Source of the DNA: Prevotella sp.
Lineage (GTDB): Bacteria > Bacteroidota > Bacteroidia > Bacteroidales > Bacteroidaceae
Reading direction: 5' to 3'
Length of the DNA: 64,000 nucleotides
Assembly: GCA_017458125.1 (NCBI GenBank)
Contig: JAFTGB010000042.1
Span: 42,045-106,044, forward strand
A program made the position numbers and the translations under genes. Below are positions 52,187 through 63,819 of this stretch, in pieces (positions within the stretch are counted from its first letter, which is position 1; each line of letters begins with the position of its first letter). Below the pieces are notes generated by a model. The model did no database searches and had not been told where the DNA came from. It saw only the letters and a program-made list of their open reading frames with translations.

Positions 52187-53608
52187 TTACCTGTTGTTAC
52201 GCTTTTCGATTTCCATGTTAATCTTGTCGATGACCTGGTCCGTCAGCTCGTAGCGCGAGATGATGAACATAGCCAGACCCAACAGCAGGGCGGGGATGAC
52301 GCAGACCAGCCACAGGATGCCCTGTTCGGCAAACGTTGTCTGCACGGTCTCCTTGGCGTTGAAGCCCACGTAGGCCAGCACCAGTCCCGGCACTACGCCG
52401 CCCAAGGCCATGCCGGCCTTGAAGAAGATGCCCGTCAGCGCGTTGACGATGCCTGATATACGCTTGCCCGTGGTGTATTCGCCGTACGAGATGACCTCGG
52501 GCACCAGTGCCCACATGTATCCCGTAGCCACGATGACACCCGTCGACTTGATGAACTGTGCCACGTAGACTATCCACATCTGCGACTTCAGGGCGGGCAC
52601 CACGCTGACCACGTAGAGTATGGCCATGCCCACGATGGCTACGGTCAGGAAGATGTTGAACATGCCGCGCTTGCCCACAGCCTTCTTGATGGCAGGCACC
52701 AAGGGCATGAAGATGAAGGCTGGCACGGAGCCTAAGCCCATGAAGACGGCCAGCTGGTCGCTGGTGGCGTGCAGGTTGCACGTCATGTAGTAGGAACCGG
52801 CGGCATTGCCTACCGACATCATGGCGAAGGCAGTGATGAAGAAGAACGCCAGCACGCGCAGCGGGCGGTTGCGCACGAACTCCTTCCACAGGTCGCTCAC
52901 CTTGACGTCCTCCATGTCTTTGGTGTCCATCACCACGCGCTCCTTGGTCTGCGTGAAGCAGAAGACGAGCAGCAGCAGTCCGACGACGGCATAGATGGCC
53001 ATCGTGCTGAACCACGCGCCGGCAGCCTCGGGAGTGTTGATGATAGCCTCGCCGTTGGCATCCTTCGGTGCGAAGGCGGCCACCACTAAGGGTATGCCCG
53101 AAGCTACGCACAGTCCGCCGACATTGGCCAGAAACATGCGTACCGATGTCAGCGTCGTAATCTCGTCCGTGTCGCGCGTCAGCGACGAGTTCAGTGCGCC
53201 GTAGGGTACATTAATTAAGGTATAGAGCATCGACATGCCCACGTAGGTGACGTAAGCATAGACGAGCGACGGTGCGAATCCGTTCCAGAAACACAGGATG
53301 GCAAAGCCCGTCAGCGGTATGCCGCCTAACACCAGATAGGAGCGGTACTTGCCTAACTTGGGGTTGTGCTTGTCGACGTAGGTGCCCACCAAGGGGTCCC
53401 ACAGCACGTCGACCAGACGGACTACTAAGAACATAGTGGCGGCATCGGCAGGGTCCAGTCCGTAGATGTTGGTGTAGAAAAACAGCAAGTACATGCTGAT
53501 AGTCTGATAAATCAGATTCTGGGCCAGGTCGCCCGAACCGAAGCCTATGCGTTGTAGCCAGGATAGTTTGTAGAAGCCTTTGGCTCCTTGTGTCTCATTG
53601 CTTGCCAT
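52187..53608 (-). CDS. xynD: GPH-family sugar:cation symporter (xyloside importer)
   Basis: 473-aa inner-membrane transporter with 12 predicted segments, MelB/XynB family (glycoside-pentoside-hexuronide). LSWLQRIGFGSGDLAQNLIYQ at the N-terminus, WDPLVGTYVDKHNPKLGKYRSYL (near 72) and DTDEITTLTSVRMFLAN are family motifs. It probably imports xylo-oligosaccharides for the GH43 enzyme. The frame opens at 53668, but the -7 box lies in that part; ATG 53608 used. First gene of the operon. Confidence 0.88.
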   Translation of the reverse strand: MASNETQGAKGFYKLSWLQRIGFGSGDLAQNLIYQTISMYLLFFYTNIYGLDPADAATMFLVVRLVDVLWDPLVGTYVDKHNPKLGKYRSYLVLGGIPLTGFAILCFWNGFAPSLVYAYVTYVGMSMLYTLINVPYGALNSSLTRDTDEITTLTSVRMFLANVGGLCVASGIPLVVAAFAPKDANGEAIINTPEAAGAWFSTMAIYAVVGLLLLVFCFTQTKERVVMDTKDMEDVKVSDLWKEFVRNRPLRVLAFFFITAFAMMSVGNAAGSYYMTCNLHATSDQLAVFMGLGSVPAFIFMPLVPAIKKAVGKRGMFNIFLTVAIVGMAILYVVSVVPALKSQMWIVYVAQFIKSTGVIVATGYMWALVPEVISYGEYTTGKRISGIVNALTGIFFKAGMALGGVVPGLVLAYVGFNAKETVQTTFAEQGILWLVCVIPALLLGLAMFIISRYELTDQVIDKINMEIEKRNNR

Positions 53609-53637
53609 GGTTTGTGTAATAGTTATCGTTTCGGGTG

Positions 53638-53672
53638 CAAAGATAGGGCATTCCGCTGAAATCGTCATTTCA
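53638..53672 (-). promoter_or_regulatory. xynDAB promoter (-7 TATCTTTG) with upstream inverted repeat
   Basis: -7 box at 53638-53645 (minus strand). Next to it is TGAAAT-CGTC-ATTTCA (53657-53672), an operator-like inverted repeat. Confidence 0.6.
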
Positions 53673-53731
53673 CCATGTTACAAAAAGCATGTCCTTTTGT
53701 CTCATTAAGCAAGAATTACCACTTTTCCTTC

Positions 53732-53760
53732 GTTTTCATCGCTGAAATCGACTAAATTTG
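53732..53760 (+). promoter_or_regulatory. Esterase promoter (-7 TAAATTTG) with matching repeat
   Basis: -7 box at 53753-53760. Upstream, TTTTCATCGCTGAAAT (53733-53748) resembles the repeat at the divergent promoter; CGCTGAAATCG occurs at both (53654-53664, 53740-53750). Confidence 0.55.
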
Positions 53761-53786
53761 CACTAAACTTTAAAAACCGTAAAACT

Positions 53787-55733
53787 ATGACACGTAAACT
53801 CATGATGTTGCTGGCTCTTGCAGCCACCACATGGACGGCCACCGCCAAGGTTCGTCTTCCACAACTGTTTCAGTCGGGCATGGTCGTGCAGCGCAACAAA
53901 CCCATACCGGTCTGGGGCACCGCCGATGCCCGCCAGCAGGTCACCGTGCGCTGGCAACGCCGCCAGTACACCACTCAGGCTGCCGCCGACGGCTCGTGGC
54001 GCCTCGACTTGCCGCCAGCCAAGGCCGGGGGACCGTACACTTTAGAGGTGAGTGGTGAGCCCGCTGACGCCATTGTGCTGACCGACGTGCTGGTGGGCGA
54101 CGTGTGGCTGTGTTCCGGCCAGTCCAACGTCGACATTCCCATTGAGCGCGTCTACCCGCAATATCCCGATGAAATCGACCGTTTTGACCTTCCAAAGGTG
54201 CGCCTCTTCCGTGTTCAGAACGATGTCAACTTGTGTGGTCCGCAGCGTGACATCAAGCCGACGCCTACCGCCTGGCTACCCCTCAACAAGCAGAACGCAT
54301 GGCAGTTCTCTGCCCTTGGCACCTTCCTCGGCCAGCGCATGTTCCAGCAGTACGGTGTACCGCAGGGCATCATCGTCAACAGCTGGGGCGGCACACCCAT
54401 TGAAGCCTGGATCAGTGCCGACAGCCTCCAGCACGACTATCCGTTAAGCGTCATGAAGACCCGCCTCTATCAGGACACGGCCATGGTGGCTGCACAGCAG
54501 AAGGCTAACCAGCAGGCCGACCGCCGTTGGCGGCAGCTGTTGGATGCTGCCGACCCCGGCGTCAGTCAGCAGTTCACGGCTCCCGACTTGGACGACAGCC
54601 AGTGGACCGTTGTCAACCAGTACGACTGGCAGTGGCCCCACGTCGGCTCCGTATGGCTTCGCCAGCACGTCCATGTCGACAAGGCGCATGCCGCACTGCC
54701 CGCCCGCCTGTGGCTTGGCACGCTGTTCGATGCTGATTTCACATACGTCAATGGCCGCGAGGTGGGCCGCACCTACTACCAGTATCCGCCGCGCCGCTAC
54801 GACTTGCCTGCCGGTCTGCTGCGCGAGGGTGACAACGTTATCACCATCCGTTTCATCAACAAGTTCGGCGCTGCCCACTTCATTCCCGAGAAGCCCTACA
54901 TGATCAGCTTCGGCGACGACCGCGAGCACCTGAACCCCCTGCCCGCCGACGTCATCACGCTCAGCCCCCAATGGCTGAAGCACGACGGTGCATTCATGCC
55001 CGCCTGTCCTTCGGGCGACGTGTCGTTGCAGAACATGGCCACCACGCTCTACAATGCCATCCTTCACCCCTTAGCCCCCTACGCCCTTGCCGGTATCGTG
55101 TGGTACCAGGGTGAGTCTAATACGGGACATCCCGGACAGTATGGCGACCTGCTGCAGAAGCTCATAGCGTGCTGGCGCACCCTCTGGCAACAGCCCGCCC
55201 TGCCTTTCTGCATCGTGCAGTTGGCCAACTTCATGCAGCCCACCGACAAGCCCCAGCAGTCCAACTGGGCAGCACTGCGCGAGGCTCAGCGCACCGTCAC
55301 AGTCCGTGACCCCTACGCCGAGCTGGCCTGTCTGATAGACCTCGGCGAGACGGTCGACATCCATCCCTTGCGCAAGCGTGAGGCAGCCCAGCGTGTCGCC
55401 CTCTGCTTCGACCGCCTGGTCTTCGGCCGTAAGGTGACGCTCTCGCCACAGCCGGTCACCACCCGTGGCGCGGCCGACGGTCAGCAGCTCGTCGTCACCT
55501 TCGACCAGCCTCTGCGTCCCGGTGCCGTCACAGGCTTTGAGGTGGCTGGTCAAGACGGCCGTTTTGTCAACGCGCAGGCTGAGGCCAACGGCACTGAGGT
55601 GCGCGTCACCGTCCCCGTGACTTCGCCCCGAGCGGTGCGCTACGCGTGGAAGGACAACCCCTTGGACGCCAACCTTCGTGGAAAGAACGACCTCCCCGCC
55701 GTGCCTTTTGAAACCACGGTTACTAACCAGTGA
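53787..55733 (+). CDS. SASA-type carbohydrate acetylesterase (sialate O-acetylesterase family)
   Basis: 648 aa with signal peptide (about 1-20). SGNH/SASA hydrolase: nucleophile Ser in LCSGQSNVDIP (near 109), WYQGESN (near 439), and the Asp/His pair in ETVDIHPLRKREAAQR (near 530). A galactose-binding-like domain is inserted at about 250-365. In the xylan setting it probably removes acetyl groups from xylan, like the esterase in the P. bryantii xyn cluster. Divergent from xynD. Confidence 0.87.
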   Translation: MTRKLMMLLALAATTWTATAKVRLPQLFQSGMVVQRNKPIPVWGTADARQQVTVRWQRRQYTTQAAADGSWRLDLPPAKAGGPYTLEVSGEPADAIVLTDVLVGDVWLCSGQSNVDIPIERVYPQYPDEIDRFDLPKVRLFRVQNDVNLCGPQRDIKPTPTAWLPLNKQNAWQFSALGTFLGQRMFQQYGVPQGIIVNSWGGTPIEAWISADSLQHDYPLSVMKTRLYQDTAMVAAQQKANQQADRRWRQLLDAADPGVSQQFTAPDLDDSQWTVVNQYDWQWPHVGSVWLRQHVHVDKAHAALPARLWLGTLFDADFTYVNGREVGRTYYQYPPRRYDLPAGLLREGDNVITIRFINKFGAAHFIPEKPYMISFGDDREHLNPLPADVITLSPQWLKHDGAFMPACPSGDVSLQNMATTLYNAILHPLAPYALAGIVWYQGESNTGHPGQYGDLLQKLIACWRTLWQQPALPFCIVQLANFMQPTDKPQQSNWAALREAQRTVTVRDPYAELACLIDLGETVDIHPLRKREAAQRVALCFDRLVFGRKVTLSPQPVTTRGAADGQQLVVTFDQPLRPGAVTGFEVAGQDGRFVNAQAEANGTEVRVTVPVTSPRAVRYAWKDNPLDANLRGKNDLPAVPFETTVTNQ

Positions 55734-55838
55734 CCCTTCCCTTTTACCTTTTTCATATATATATATATGGTGAATAACTTTTTTATCCCACACTTCCCAC
55801 ACTGGCGTTCAGTGTGAGAAGTGTGGGGTGTTTTTTTG
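55727..55838 (+). terminator. Terminator, first copy of a duplicated 100-bp block
   Basis: CCCACACTTC...CACACTG (55787-55804) pairs with CAGTGTG...GAAGTGTGGG (55810-55827) around GCGTT, then T7. The whole stretch from ACCAGTGACCCTTCC to the T-run recurs at 57820-57917. Confidence 0.85.
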
Positions 55839-55868
55839 TTTCACATATAGCACCCTCCACTTTTCTTT

Positions 55869-57687
<1,819 letters not shown>

Positions 57688-57819
57688 TACAAAAGTTTAA
57701 TCCAGCTTGTCTTGACCATTGAGAGTGCAGAAAGCCATAACAGCAGACACGCGTTGGGGTTGCTAACAAGTTTATTACTAACAAAGTTGTTACTTTTATC
57801 ATTTGACACCTAATTCCAT

Positions 57820-57917
57820 ACCAGTGACCCTTCCTTTTTTCACATATATATGTATGGTGAATAACTTTTTATCCCACTCTTCCCACACTGGCGTTCAGTG
57901 TGGGAAGTGTTTTTTTA
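57820..57917 (+). terminator. Terminator, second copy of the duplicated block
   Basis: Near-identical to 55727-55838: same GTGACCCTTCC lead, ATATAT stretch, TGGTGAATAACTTTTT and hairpin CTTCCCACACTG-GCGTT-CAGTGTGGGAAG, then T7. Together the two copies bracket the msrA-esterase gene. Confidence 0.85.
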
Positions 57918-57947
57918 TTTCCTGTACCACTGGGCGTGAAGACATCA

Positions 57948-58169
57948 GGGAAAGTAAATTTTTTAGTATTGAACTACGAGCTGTCTTTTATTCAAAAGGA
58001 GTTTTATCAATTAGGCAAGGTTAAAGGTGTGGAATGTGAAGTCTTAATTCTAACCAATCTCTTAACTAAACAAAAGATGGGCTGTTTGCGGCTAAAAACG
58101 ACCTATTATAATCGAGTAGGTAGTAATGATACTTATATTGGCACCCTTGATTCTGATGAGTTATCCTAA
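57948..58169 (+). pseudogene. 3' fragment of an unknown gene
   Basis: Open frame with no ATG, coding for about 73 residues (NYELSFIQKEFYQLGKVKG ... GTLDSDELS). It directly follows the duplicated terminator, so its 5' part was probably lost with the duplication or deletion. No family recognised. The bases up to 58252 hold nothing else. Confidence 0.4.
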
Positions 58170-58252
58170 AAAAGTCAGGTAGGTGGTGCCTCGAATAAGA
58201 CATAAATTGATGATTTTCAGTTTGTTATTATTATGATGTTGGGACACTTGAT

Positions 58253-61200
58253 TTATTTTGCCAACGTTAAGTCTATTAAGAGCACTGCCGTTTCAGGTTC
58301 TTCCTTTCGGGCATCCTTAGGTTTCCATGCTACGATGTAACGGACAGAAGCTGAAAGGACTCGATATCCTTTTTCTTTCCATGCAGATAGAGTGGCTTGC
58401 ATGGATGTTGACAATTTGGCTACTGCCTTATGTGTAGTTGGTGAATAGAAGTAGCAGTCCTCTATCATCAGACTATCACCGCTTCGCAAGGATAACACCT
58501 CTTTCTTTATGGGCTTGAAGAAATCCAGAAATACATCTTTATGTGACAATTGCAGAACGATTTCCTCTGGCATGGGGTATTGTTGGTTGTCATCCTGATA
58601 TTTGTCTGTTGACATGTGTGCGAAAAGGTCACCATTGGAATGAATGAACAAGCGTTTCTTGGCACGTGTTATTCCAACATAATACTGGCGGAAAAGTTGC
58701 TCGTTTTTGTATGGTCTGTCGGACAAAAGCATATATACATCGTCAAACTCACGTCCTTTGGCTTTGTGGATAGTGGACACAACAACCGTTGCATTGGAAA
58801 CATCGCAGAAGTCTTCAACCGATGACTCAAATAAGAACTCCCAAAGATCTGTCTGATATTTGGCCCGGTTAGTAAGTTCAAATAGCTCTACGCAACGTTT
58901 TACTAATGGGAGACATAGGCTCCCATCATAGATTTCAAAAGTAGAACGTTTAGCTTCTTCCCAAAGTTCATCGGGGATTAGTGGAGTGCTCAACCGTTTG
59001 GATATGTACTTCAATAGGTACTTAACCTCAGCTAGATTGGAGAAATGGAAGCCATCCATGGACTGCACCAGTTTGCTCTGAATACTATGTTTTCTGAGTA
59101 AGGCAACAAGAATAACAGCCTCCTCATTTGTTTGAGTTAAAATGCATGAAGTACCAGTGCCTTTTTGCGCGATTAGATTCTCAATCAACGGCTGATACAT
59201 GTACTGAGAGGTATGGCGTATTATTTCAACACTTCCATTCTCGTTGCTCATGGAGATAATTGGCGTAGCTTTCATCCTCTGACCAATCCTTTTTACAAAG
59301 GCATTGGCGAATGCCACCACATGCTTGGAACTGCGATAGTTCTCTGTCATTTCAAAGAAACGACTGTCAGGCTCTTTTGATAATTGATAGAGGTATTGGG
59401 AGTCGGAGCCACGGAACTCGAAGATATTCTGGTCATCATCTCCAACGGCAATGACGCGCATCTCTTCATTACTATTCATCAGAGCCCTTATTAAGGCATA
59501 TTCCTCGGCACTCATGTCTTGTGCCTCGTCAATGACCAGCACCGTCTTGCCGATTTTATTTGGTTCTACCTCGCCTTGATTAATCATTTCAGCAGCCTTT
59601 GCCACCACGTCCTTGACATCCTCCAGATTTCCTATGCGTCCTAATAAATCGAAACTATAGGAATGAAAGGTCTTGATTTCCACATAATGAGCAGCCTCGC
59701 CAATCAAGGCTATTAACCGTTGTTTAAATTCGGTAGCTGCTGCCCGTGAAAAAGTCAGCATAAGCAGTTGCTCATGTTTTACGTCTTCAAGCAGAAGGAG
59801 TGATGCCAGTTTGTGAACTAATACACGGGTTTTGCCGCTCCCGGGACCTGCTGCTACGACAATGCAACGTGAAGTTTTGTCGGATATGATTTCCTTTTGT
59901 CGTTCAGATAGCTGCGCAAAGAGTTTCTGGTATTTCTTAGGAGTGATGTTCCTTTGGATCTCACGTCCTCGTTCCCCTTTGAAGTATTTGGTGATGAAAC
60001 GTTTATAGTCCATCTGAAAGTAGTCCTGCACATATAGTTGTGCAGCCTGATAGTTGCGTACCATCAGGTTGGCGTATTCCCCGACGATGTGAATTTGTTG
60101 GATTTTCTGTTTGTAGAACTCGTCCAGCATGCGATAGTCATCCTGTTTATAGCGCAGTTTCATATCCTTTAGCCGATGGATAGCCATAGCATTGTAGAGC
60201 ACCATGAAACCTCCATCCAGTTTAAGTGCGCCGATATTTGACAAGTAAAGAAGCCCCTCTTCTACATCTTCTATTTGAACATCCCCACGGGAGTTGAAAA
60301 AAGATTGCCCATTTATCTTGATTTGGTTCAGCAGTTCAACGATGGAGAACTGTACTATCTTATTGGCTAATTCCTCTTTGGTTGATACTTGCTTACTATA
60401 AAGCCATTCTAATGCAAATCGGCAGATTTCGTGCCTTTGTTCACATCGGCTATTGGTCTTGTCTTTGTCTGCCTGCCGCGTCAACTTTATGTTCCGAGCA
60501 GGGTCTTCCAGTTTGCGGACATATCCCTTGATGGTGAGAAAATAGAGTAGCGTTCGGATGCATTTCTCGTTAGACGTAGTAATGCCGTAGTTGACAGCAT
60601 CATCGTTGAGTTGCTTAGCTGAAATCACTAATCCATCATCAGCAATACGTCCGATGATGTATCGTTCAAGTTTGGCAAATCGTTCAAGTATCATCATTGA
60701 TTTGCGTTCAGTTGCACCTTCATCCTGCAAGTAGGCAGTAATATCCTTGCTATCGGCCAGTATTCCTTCCTGACGCATCCGCATGACGGCAGAAACCACC
60801 TCATTCCTGGTCAGTCCAAGTATGTCTGCCAGATAATCCACACGCGACTCTGCATCTGCGTCCTGAGCCTTTGCAATATGCTTTTGAGAAATCAGCGACT
60901 TGATGATTCTGACAGCTTTTTCTCGGTCTTCATTATCAAACAACATTGATGCCATGATGCGTTGTCGGGCCTCGTCCACGTTTTTCACAGTAATGCCTGT
61001 GGCATAGACATGCGGCATGTTATTACCTCGTTCCAAATAACCAGCCTGTTCAAGCGCGGCAATGGCTGTCCGCACACGAGTCTCAATATCTGGTACGGCA
61101 TCGCTCCATCCAGCCAGACGGGCTATCTCCAATGATGAGCAACTCACATGAGAGCGTTGTCTGGTCATTTTCTTTACAGCCATCCATACCTGCTGTATTT

Positions 61201-63055
61201 CACTGATACTGAGTTTCGTTTGATTCAGCAGTACAAAGTGTTTGTCAAGGTCATTGTCGCTATAAAGTACATAGCAGCGGGCATTCAGGTGTGGATCCCG
61301 GCCAGCTCGTCCTGCCTCCTGAACATAATTCTCCAATGAATCGGAAATATTATAATGCACAACCAGTCCCACATCCTTTTTGTCAACTCCCATGCCAAAA
61401 GCAGATGTTGCCACAATGATACGGACACGGCCAGACATGAACTTGTCTTGATTGGCCACTTTCTCGTCTGTATCCATTTTGCCATTAAATGGCAGGGCGT
61501 GATAACCATCACGTGTTAATCGTGCTGACAATTCATGAGTACGACGTGTACGAGCCACATAGACAATGGCAGGACAGTTGTATTCGGAAAGCAATGCTCT
61601 CAGTTTCTGATACTTTTCCTCATCTGTATCAGCGTGAACAACAGCATATTGCAAATTTGTACGTGTGGCCTTTGAGGCGTAGAGTTCCAAGTTGAGCCAT
61701 AGCGTTTGCTTGAAATAATCACAGATGTCCTGAATAACCTTCTGCTTGGCGGTAGCCGTGAAACAAGAAACGGGAATGGCCTGTTTGCAACCTTTTTTCT
61801 TCTGGTATTCGCGGATGAACTTTCCGATATAGAGATAGTCCACGCGGAAATCCTGTCCCCATGAGGAAAAACAATGAGCTTCGTCAATTACGAAGCGCAC
61901 TACATGGCGAGCCAAGAGGATCTTCTCTATGGTTTTCGAGCGGAGCATTTCCGGAGCTATATATAATAAGGATGCCTCACCATCCTGTACCCTCTGGATA
62001 GCCGATGCCCGGGTGATGGGGTCAAGCAGCCCATTAATAGTGACAGCATCAGTAATGCCTCGTTCTGCAAGGTTGTCAACCTGATCTTTCATCAGTGACT
62101 GTAAGGGAGATATGACTACAGTCAGTCCGTGTACCGTTCGTCCTGCCATCAGTGCTGGCAATTGGAAAGTCAAAGACTTTCCGCCACCAGTAGGGAATAT
62201 GGCAAGAAGGGAAAGTCCCTCAACAGCAGATTTTGCTGCACGTTCTTGGAGAGGTTCGCCCTCATAGGTTCGGAACTCATCGTAACCAAAGAAAGCCTTC
62301 AGATTAGAATGAATGTCCAAAAAGTGGTTGCAATAATCACAGTCTGGCTCTTGACAATGCCGTTGTCGCAAAACAGCTATTACATATTCCACTCCAGGAT
62401 AGTTGTGGAGCACCCATCCTGGTGTGATGGAACGTTCATCTGTGGTGTCAATCAGTGTAAGAGCGTAAGCCAATTCAACGGGGTATTGCTCTGCCAAAGC
62501 TACCACATCGGCATATTGACAGATGCGACTTCTGTACTCATTCCATATTAAAACAGGCACATTTATGTTGACTTCTCCAGTGTTGGCAAAATTTATAAAT
62601 CCTTTAAACTCCTGTTTCCCATGAAGTAGTGCCGTGAGTATTTTGCGTTTTCTCTCGGGCATTTCTTTCCAGCAAGCCAGCTCGTCCATCAGCAAGTCGC
62701 GGGCTTTCTCGCAATCATTAACGGGGTTGTTCATCTGCTCACTGATTAACTTGTCATCTTTCAGAAGCCGATGATAGGGACGTTCTGGAAACAATAGAGG
62801 TGACATAAAGAGCGTGTCAACCAGTATGAAGCGGTCGTTGTCATTTTCAAACAGATATTTCGCATCATGGTGAATAATATTATGTCCACACACATACTTC
62901 ACATTGTGCAGAAATAACATCAGTTCCTCTTTGTTGCAGCCATGATAAACAGCACCGTCGTCACGCAAAGCCCCTATGTCATGTATTTTGTGGTCACTCA
63001 AACTGACCTCAACATCCACGACAGCCCAGTGATTAGTGTTACCACAATCTTCCAT
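58253..63055 (-). CDS. DEDD exonuclease-RecQ-UvrD tripartite helicase
   Basis: 1600 aa. N-terminal DnaQ-like exonuclease (about 8-125: VVDVEV with Asp14/Glu16, GHNIIHHDAKYL with Asp64, NPVNDCEKARDLL with Asp114). A Cys cluster (CQEPDCDYCNH, near 234-243). RecQ SF2 helicase (about 250-640: FPTGGGKS near 287, VIDEAHCFSSWG, QEAGRAGRD). Winged-helix region (about 680-900). UvrD SF1 helicase (about 1045-1500: AAGPGSGKT near 1070, VIDEAQDMSAEEY, GDDDQNIFEFRG, STIHKAKGREFD, YVGITRAKKR). ATG 63055 is used because the -7 box lies at 63078-63085. Stand-alone gene. Confidence 0.9.
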   Translation of the reverse strand: MEDCGNTNHWAVVDVEVSLSDHKIHDIGALRDDGAVYHGCNKEELMLFLHNVKYVCGHNIIHHDAKYLFENDNDRFILVDTLFMSPLLFPERPYHRLLKDDKLISEQMNNPVNDCEKARDLLMDELACWKEMPERKRKILTALLHGKQEFKGFINFANTGEVNINVPVLIWNEYRSRICQYADVVALAEQYPVELAYALTLIDTTDERSITPGWVLHNYPGVEYVIAVLRQRHCQEPDCDYCNHFLDIHSNLKAFFGYDEFRTYEGEPLQERAAKSAVEGLSLLAIFPTGGGKSLTFQLPALMAGRTVHGLTVVISPLQSLMKDQVDNLAERGITDAVTINGLLDPITRASAIQRVQDGEASLLYIAPEMLRSKTIEKILLARHVVRFVIDEAHCFSSWGQDFRVDYLYIGKFIREYQKKKGCKQAIPVSCFTATAKQKVIQDICDYFKQTLWLNLELYASKATRTNLQYAVVHADTDEEKYQKLRALLSEYNCPAIVYVARTRRTHELSARLTRDGYHALPFNGKMDTDEKVANQDKFMSGRVRIIVATSAFGMGVDKKDVGLVVHYNISDSLENYVQEAGRAGRDPHLNARCYVLYSDNDLDKHFVLLNQTKLSISEIQQVWMAVKKMTRQRSHVSCSSLEIARLAGWSDAVPDIETRVRTAIAALEQAGYLERGNNMPHVYATGITVKNVDEARQRIMASMLFDNEDREKAVRIIKSLISQKHIAKAQDADAESRVDYLADILGLTRNEVVSAVMRMRQEGILADSKDITAYLQDEGATERKSMMILERFAKLERYIIGRIADDGLVISAKQLNDDAVNYGITTSNEKCIRTLLYFLTIKGYVRKLEDPARNIKLTRQADKDKTNSRCEQRHEICRFALEWLYSKQVSTKEELANKIVQFSIVELLNQIKINGQSFFNSRGDVQIEDVEEGLLYLSNIGALKLDGGFMVLYNAMAIHRLKDMKLRYKQDDYRMLDEFYKQKIQQIHIVGEYANLMVRNYQAAQLYVQDYFQMDYKRFITKYFKGERGREIQRNITPKKYQKLFAQLSERQKEIISDKTSRCIVVAAGPGSGKTRVLVHKLASLLLLEDVKHEQLLMLTFSRAAATEFKQRLIALIGEAAHYVEIKTFHSYSFDLLGRIGNLEDVKDVVAKAAEMINQGEVEPNKIGKTVLVIDEAQDMSAEEYALIRALMNSNEEMRVIAVGDDDQNIFEFRGSDSQYLYQLSKEPDSRFFEMTENYRSSKHVVAFANAFVKRIGQRMKATPIISMSNENGSVEIIRHTSQYMYQPLIENLIAQKGTGTSCILTQTNEEAVILVALLRKHSIQSKLVQSMDGFHFSNLAEVKYLLKYISKRLSTPLIPDELWEEAKRSTFEIYDGSLCLPLVKRCVELFELTNRAKYQTDLWEFLFESSVEDFCDVSNATVVVSTIHKAKGREFDDVYMLLSDRPYKNEQLFRQYYVGITRAKKRLFIHSNGDLFAHMSTDKYQDDNQQYPMPEEIVLQLSHKDVFLDFFKPIKKEVLSLRSGDSLMIEDCYFYSPTTHKAVAKLSTSMQATLSAWKEKGYRVLSASVRYIVAWKPKDARKEEPETAVLLIDLTLAK

Positions 63056-63077
63056 GTCACAATAGTAAAATATGTTG

Positions 63078-63085
63078 CAAAGGTA
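63078..63085 (-). promoter_or_regulatory. -7 box TACCTTTG for the helicase
   Basis: It lies 23 bases upstream of the ATG at 63055. The bases 63086-63210 show nothing else. Confidence 0.65.
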
Positions 63086-63210
63086 CACAAAAAAGTGACA
63101 ATAAAGTAGAAAATCACGCAGTAAATCAAAAATCTGTCGTGTTATTGCAGAAAACCACTATCTTTACAGGTGAACTTGACGAAAGAAATGATAGGTGCTG
63201 TGGCAGGTAA

Positions 63211-63360
63211 TCACGTTTGCAGGCCAGCGTTTACATGGTCTTTCTTTTCCCTGTATTCTCTTGGTGTCAGGCCAGTCTCGCACTTGAAGAAGTTGTTGAA
63301 AGCCGGCCAGCCGCCCGCAAAGGTAGTTTTCAATCGTAGAACGTCTGTCGTTTCAGCCAT
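63211..63360 (-). pseudogene. C-terminal stub of an AraC-family regulator
   Basis: The minus strand encodes AFNNFFKCETGLTPREYREKK, the last helix-turn-helix of AraC/XylS regulators, in a 49-codon frame from ATG 63360. All upstream domains are absent. Confidence 0.75.
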
Positions 63361-63449
63361 TGCTTGAAGAGGGAGTCATTGAAAGAGGTTTCCTGCCCGT
63401 CCACGTCAATGAGGTCTTTCTTGAGCAAGGCTTTCTTGACACTTGCCAT
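63330..63449 (-). pseudogene. C-terminal stub of a P-loop ATPase
   Basis: A 39-codon minus-strand frame reading MASVKKALLKKDLIDVDG...SLFKQWLKRQ resembles the winged-helix end of the Bacteroidetes AAA ATPase group (ATPase plus DUF234-like tail). It overlaps the AraC stub in another frame. Assignment from memory. Confidence 0.45.
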
Positions 63450-63762
63450 TGGGGACAGGTTCGCTTATCACCTCAATATAAAAGCTGAACGGACGGAAAC
63501 CATCATTGCAACTGATCATCGCACTCATCGGATTCTTCATCCAGCCATCGTAGAAGTTACCTTCGCCACGTGCCAATGACTCCACGAACTCACGCATCGA
63601 ACCCTATGCCGACAGGCACATGCCGTCCGGGCGCTGTCCGTCAACGGAAATCCATTCCTGTCCTTCCTTTACGTCGCACGCATGCTCCATGGGGTTTTCA
63701 TACTTTGCCATCAAGTCCTGATAGACCGTCTGGCGTATGGCTGTTATACGTACCTTGTTCAT
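63406..63762 (-). pseudogene. TIGR04076 family gene with in-frame amber stop
   Basis: MNKVRITAIRQTVYQDLMAK starts at ATG 63762, then EHACDVKEGQEW; TAG at 63604-63606 interrupts CLSA-stop-GSM, after which the same frame continues REFVESLARGEGNFYDGW and MSAMISCNDGFRPFSFYIEVI. Relatives probably have Trp (TGG) at the stop. The 3' end runs into the ATPase stub. The family is a small cysteine protein of unknown function. Confidence 0.7.
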
Positions 63763-63819
63763 TGTGTCTCTATTATCACCACAACGGCCGTTTCTCTTAA
63801 ACTTTGTTGTAATTGAGGG

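Noticed and set aside
63604-63606. Amber codon as programmed recoding (pyrrolysine)
   Set aside because: No supporting element and the gene is also damaged at its 3' end, so a nonsense mutation is more likely.
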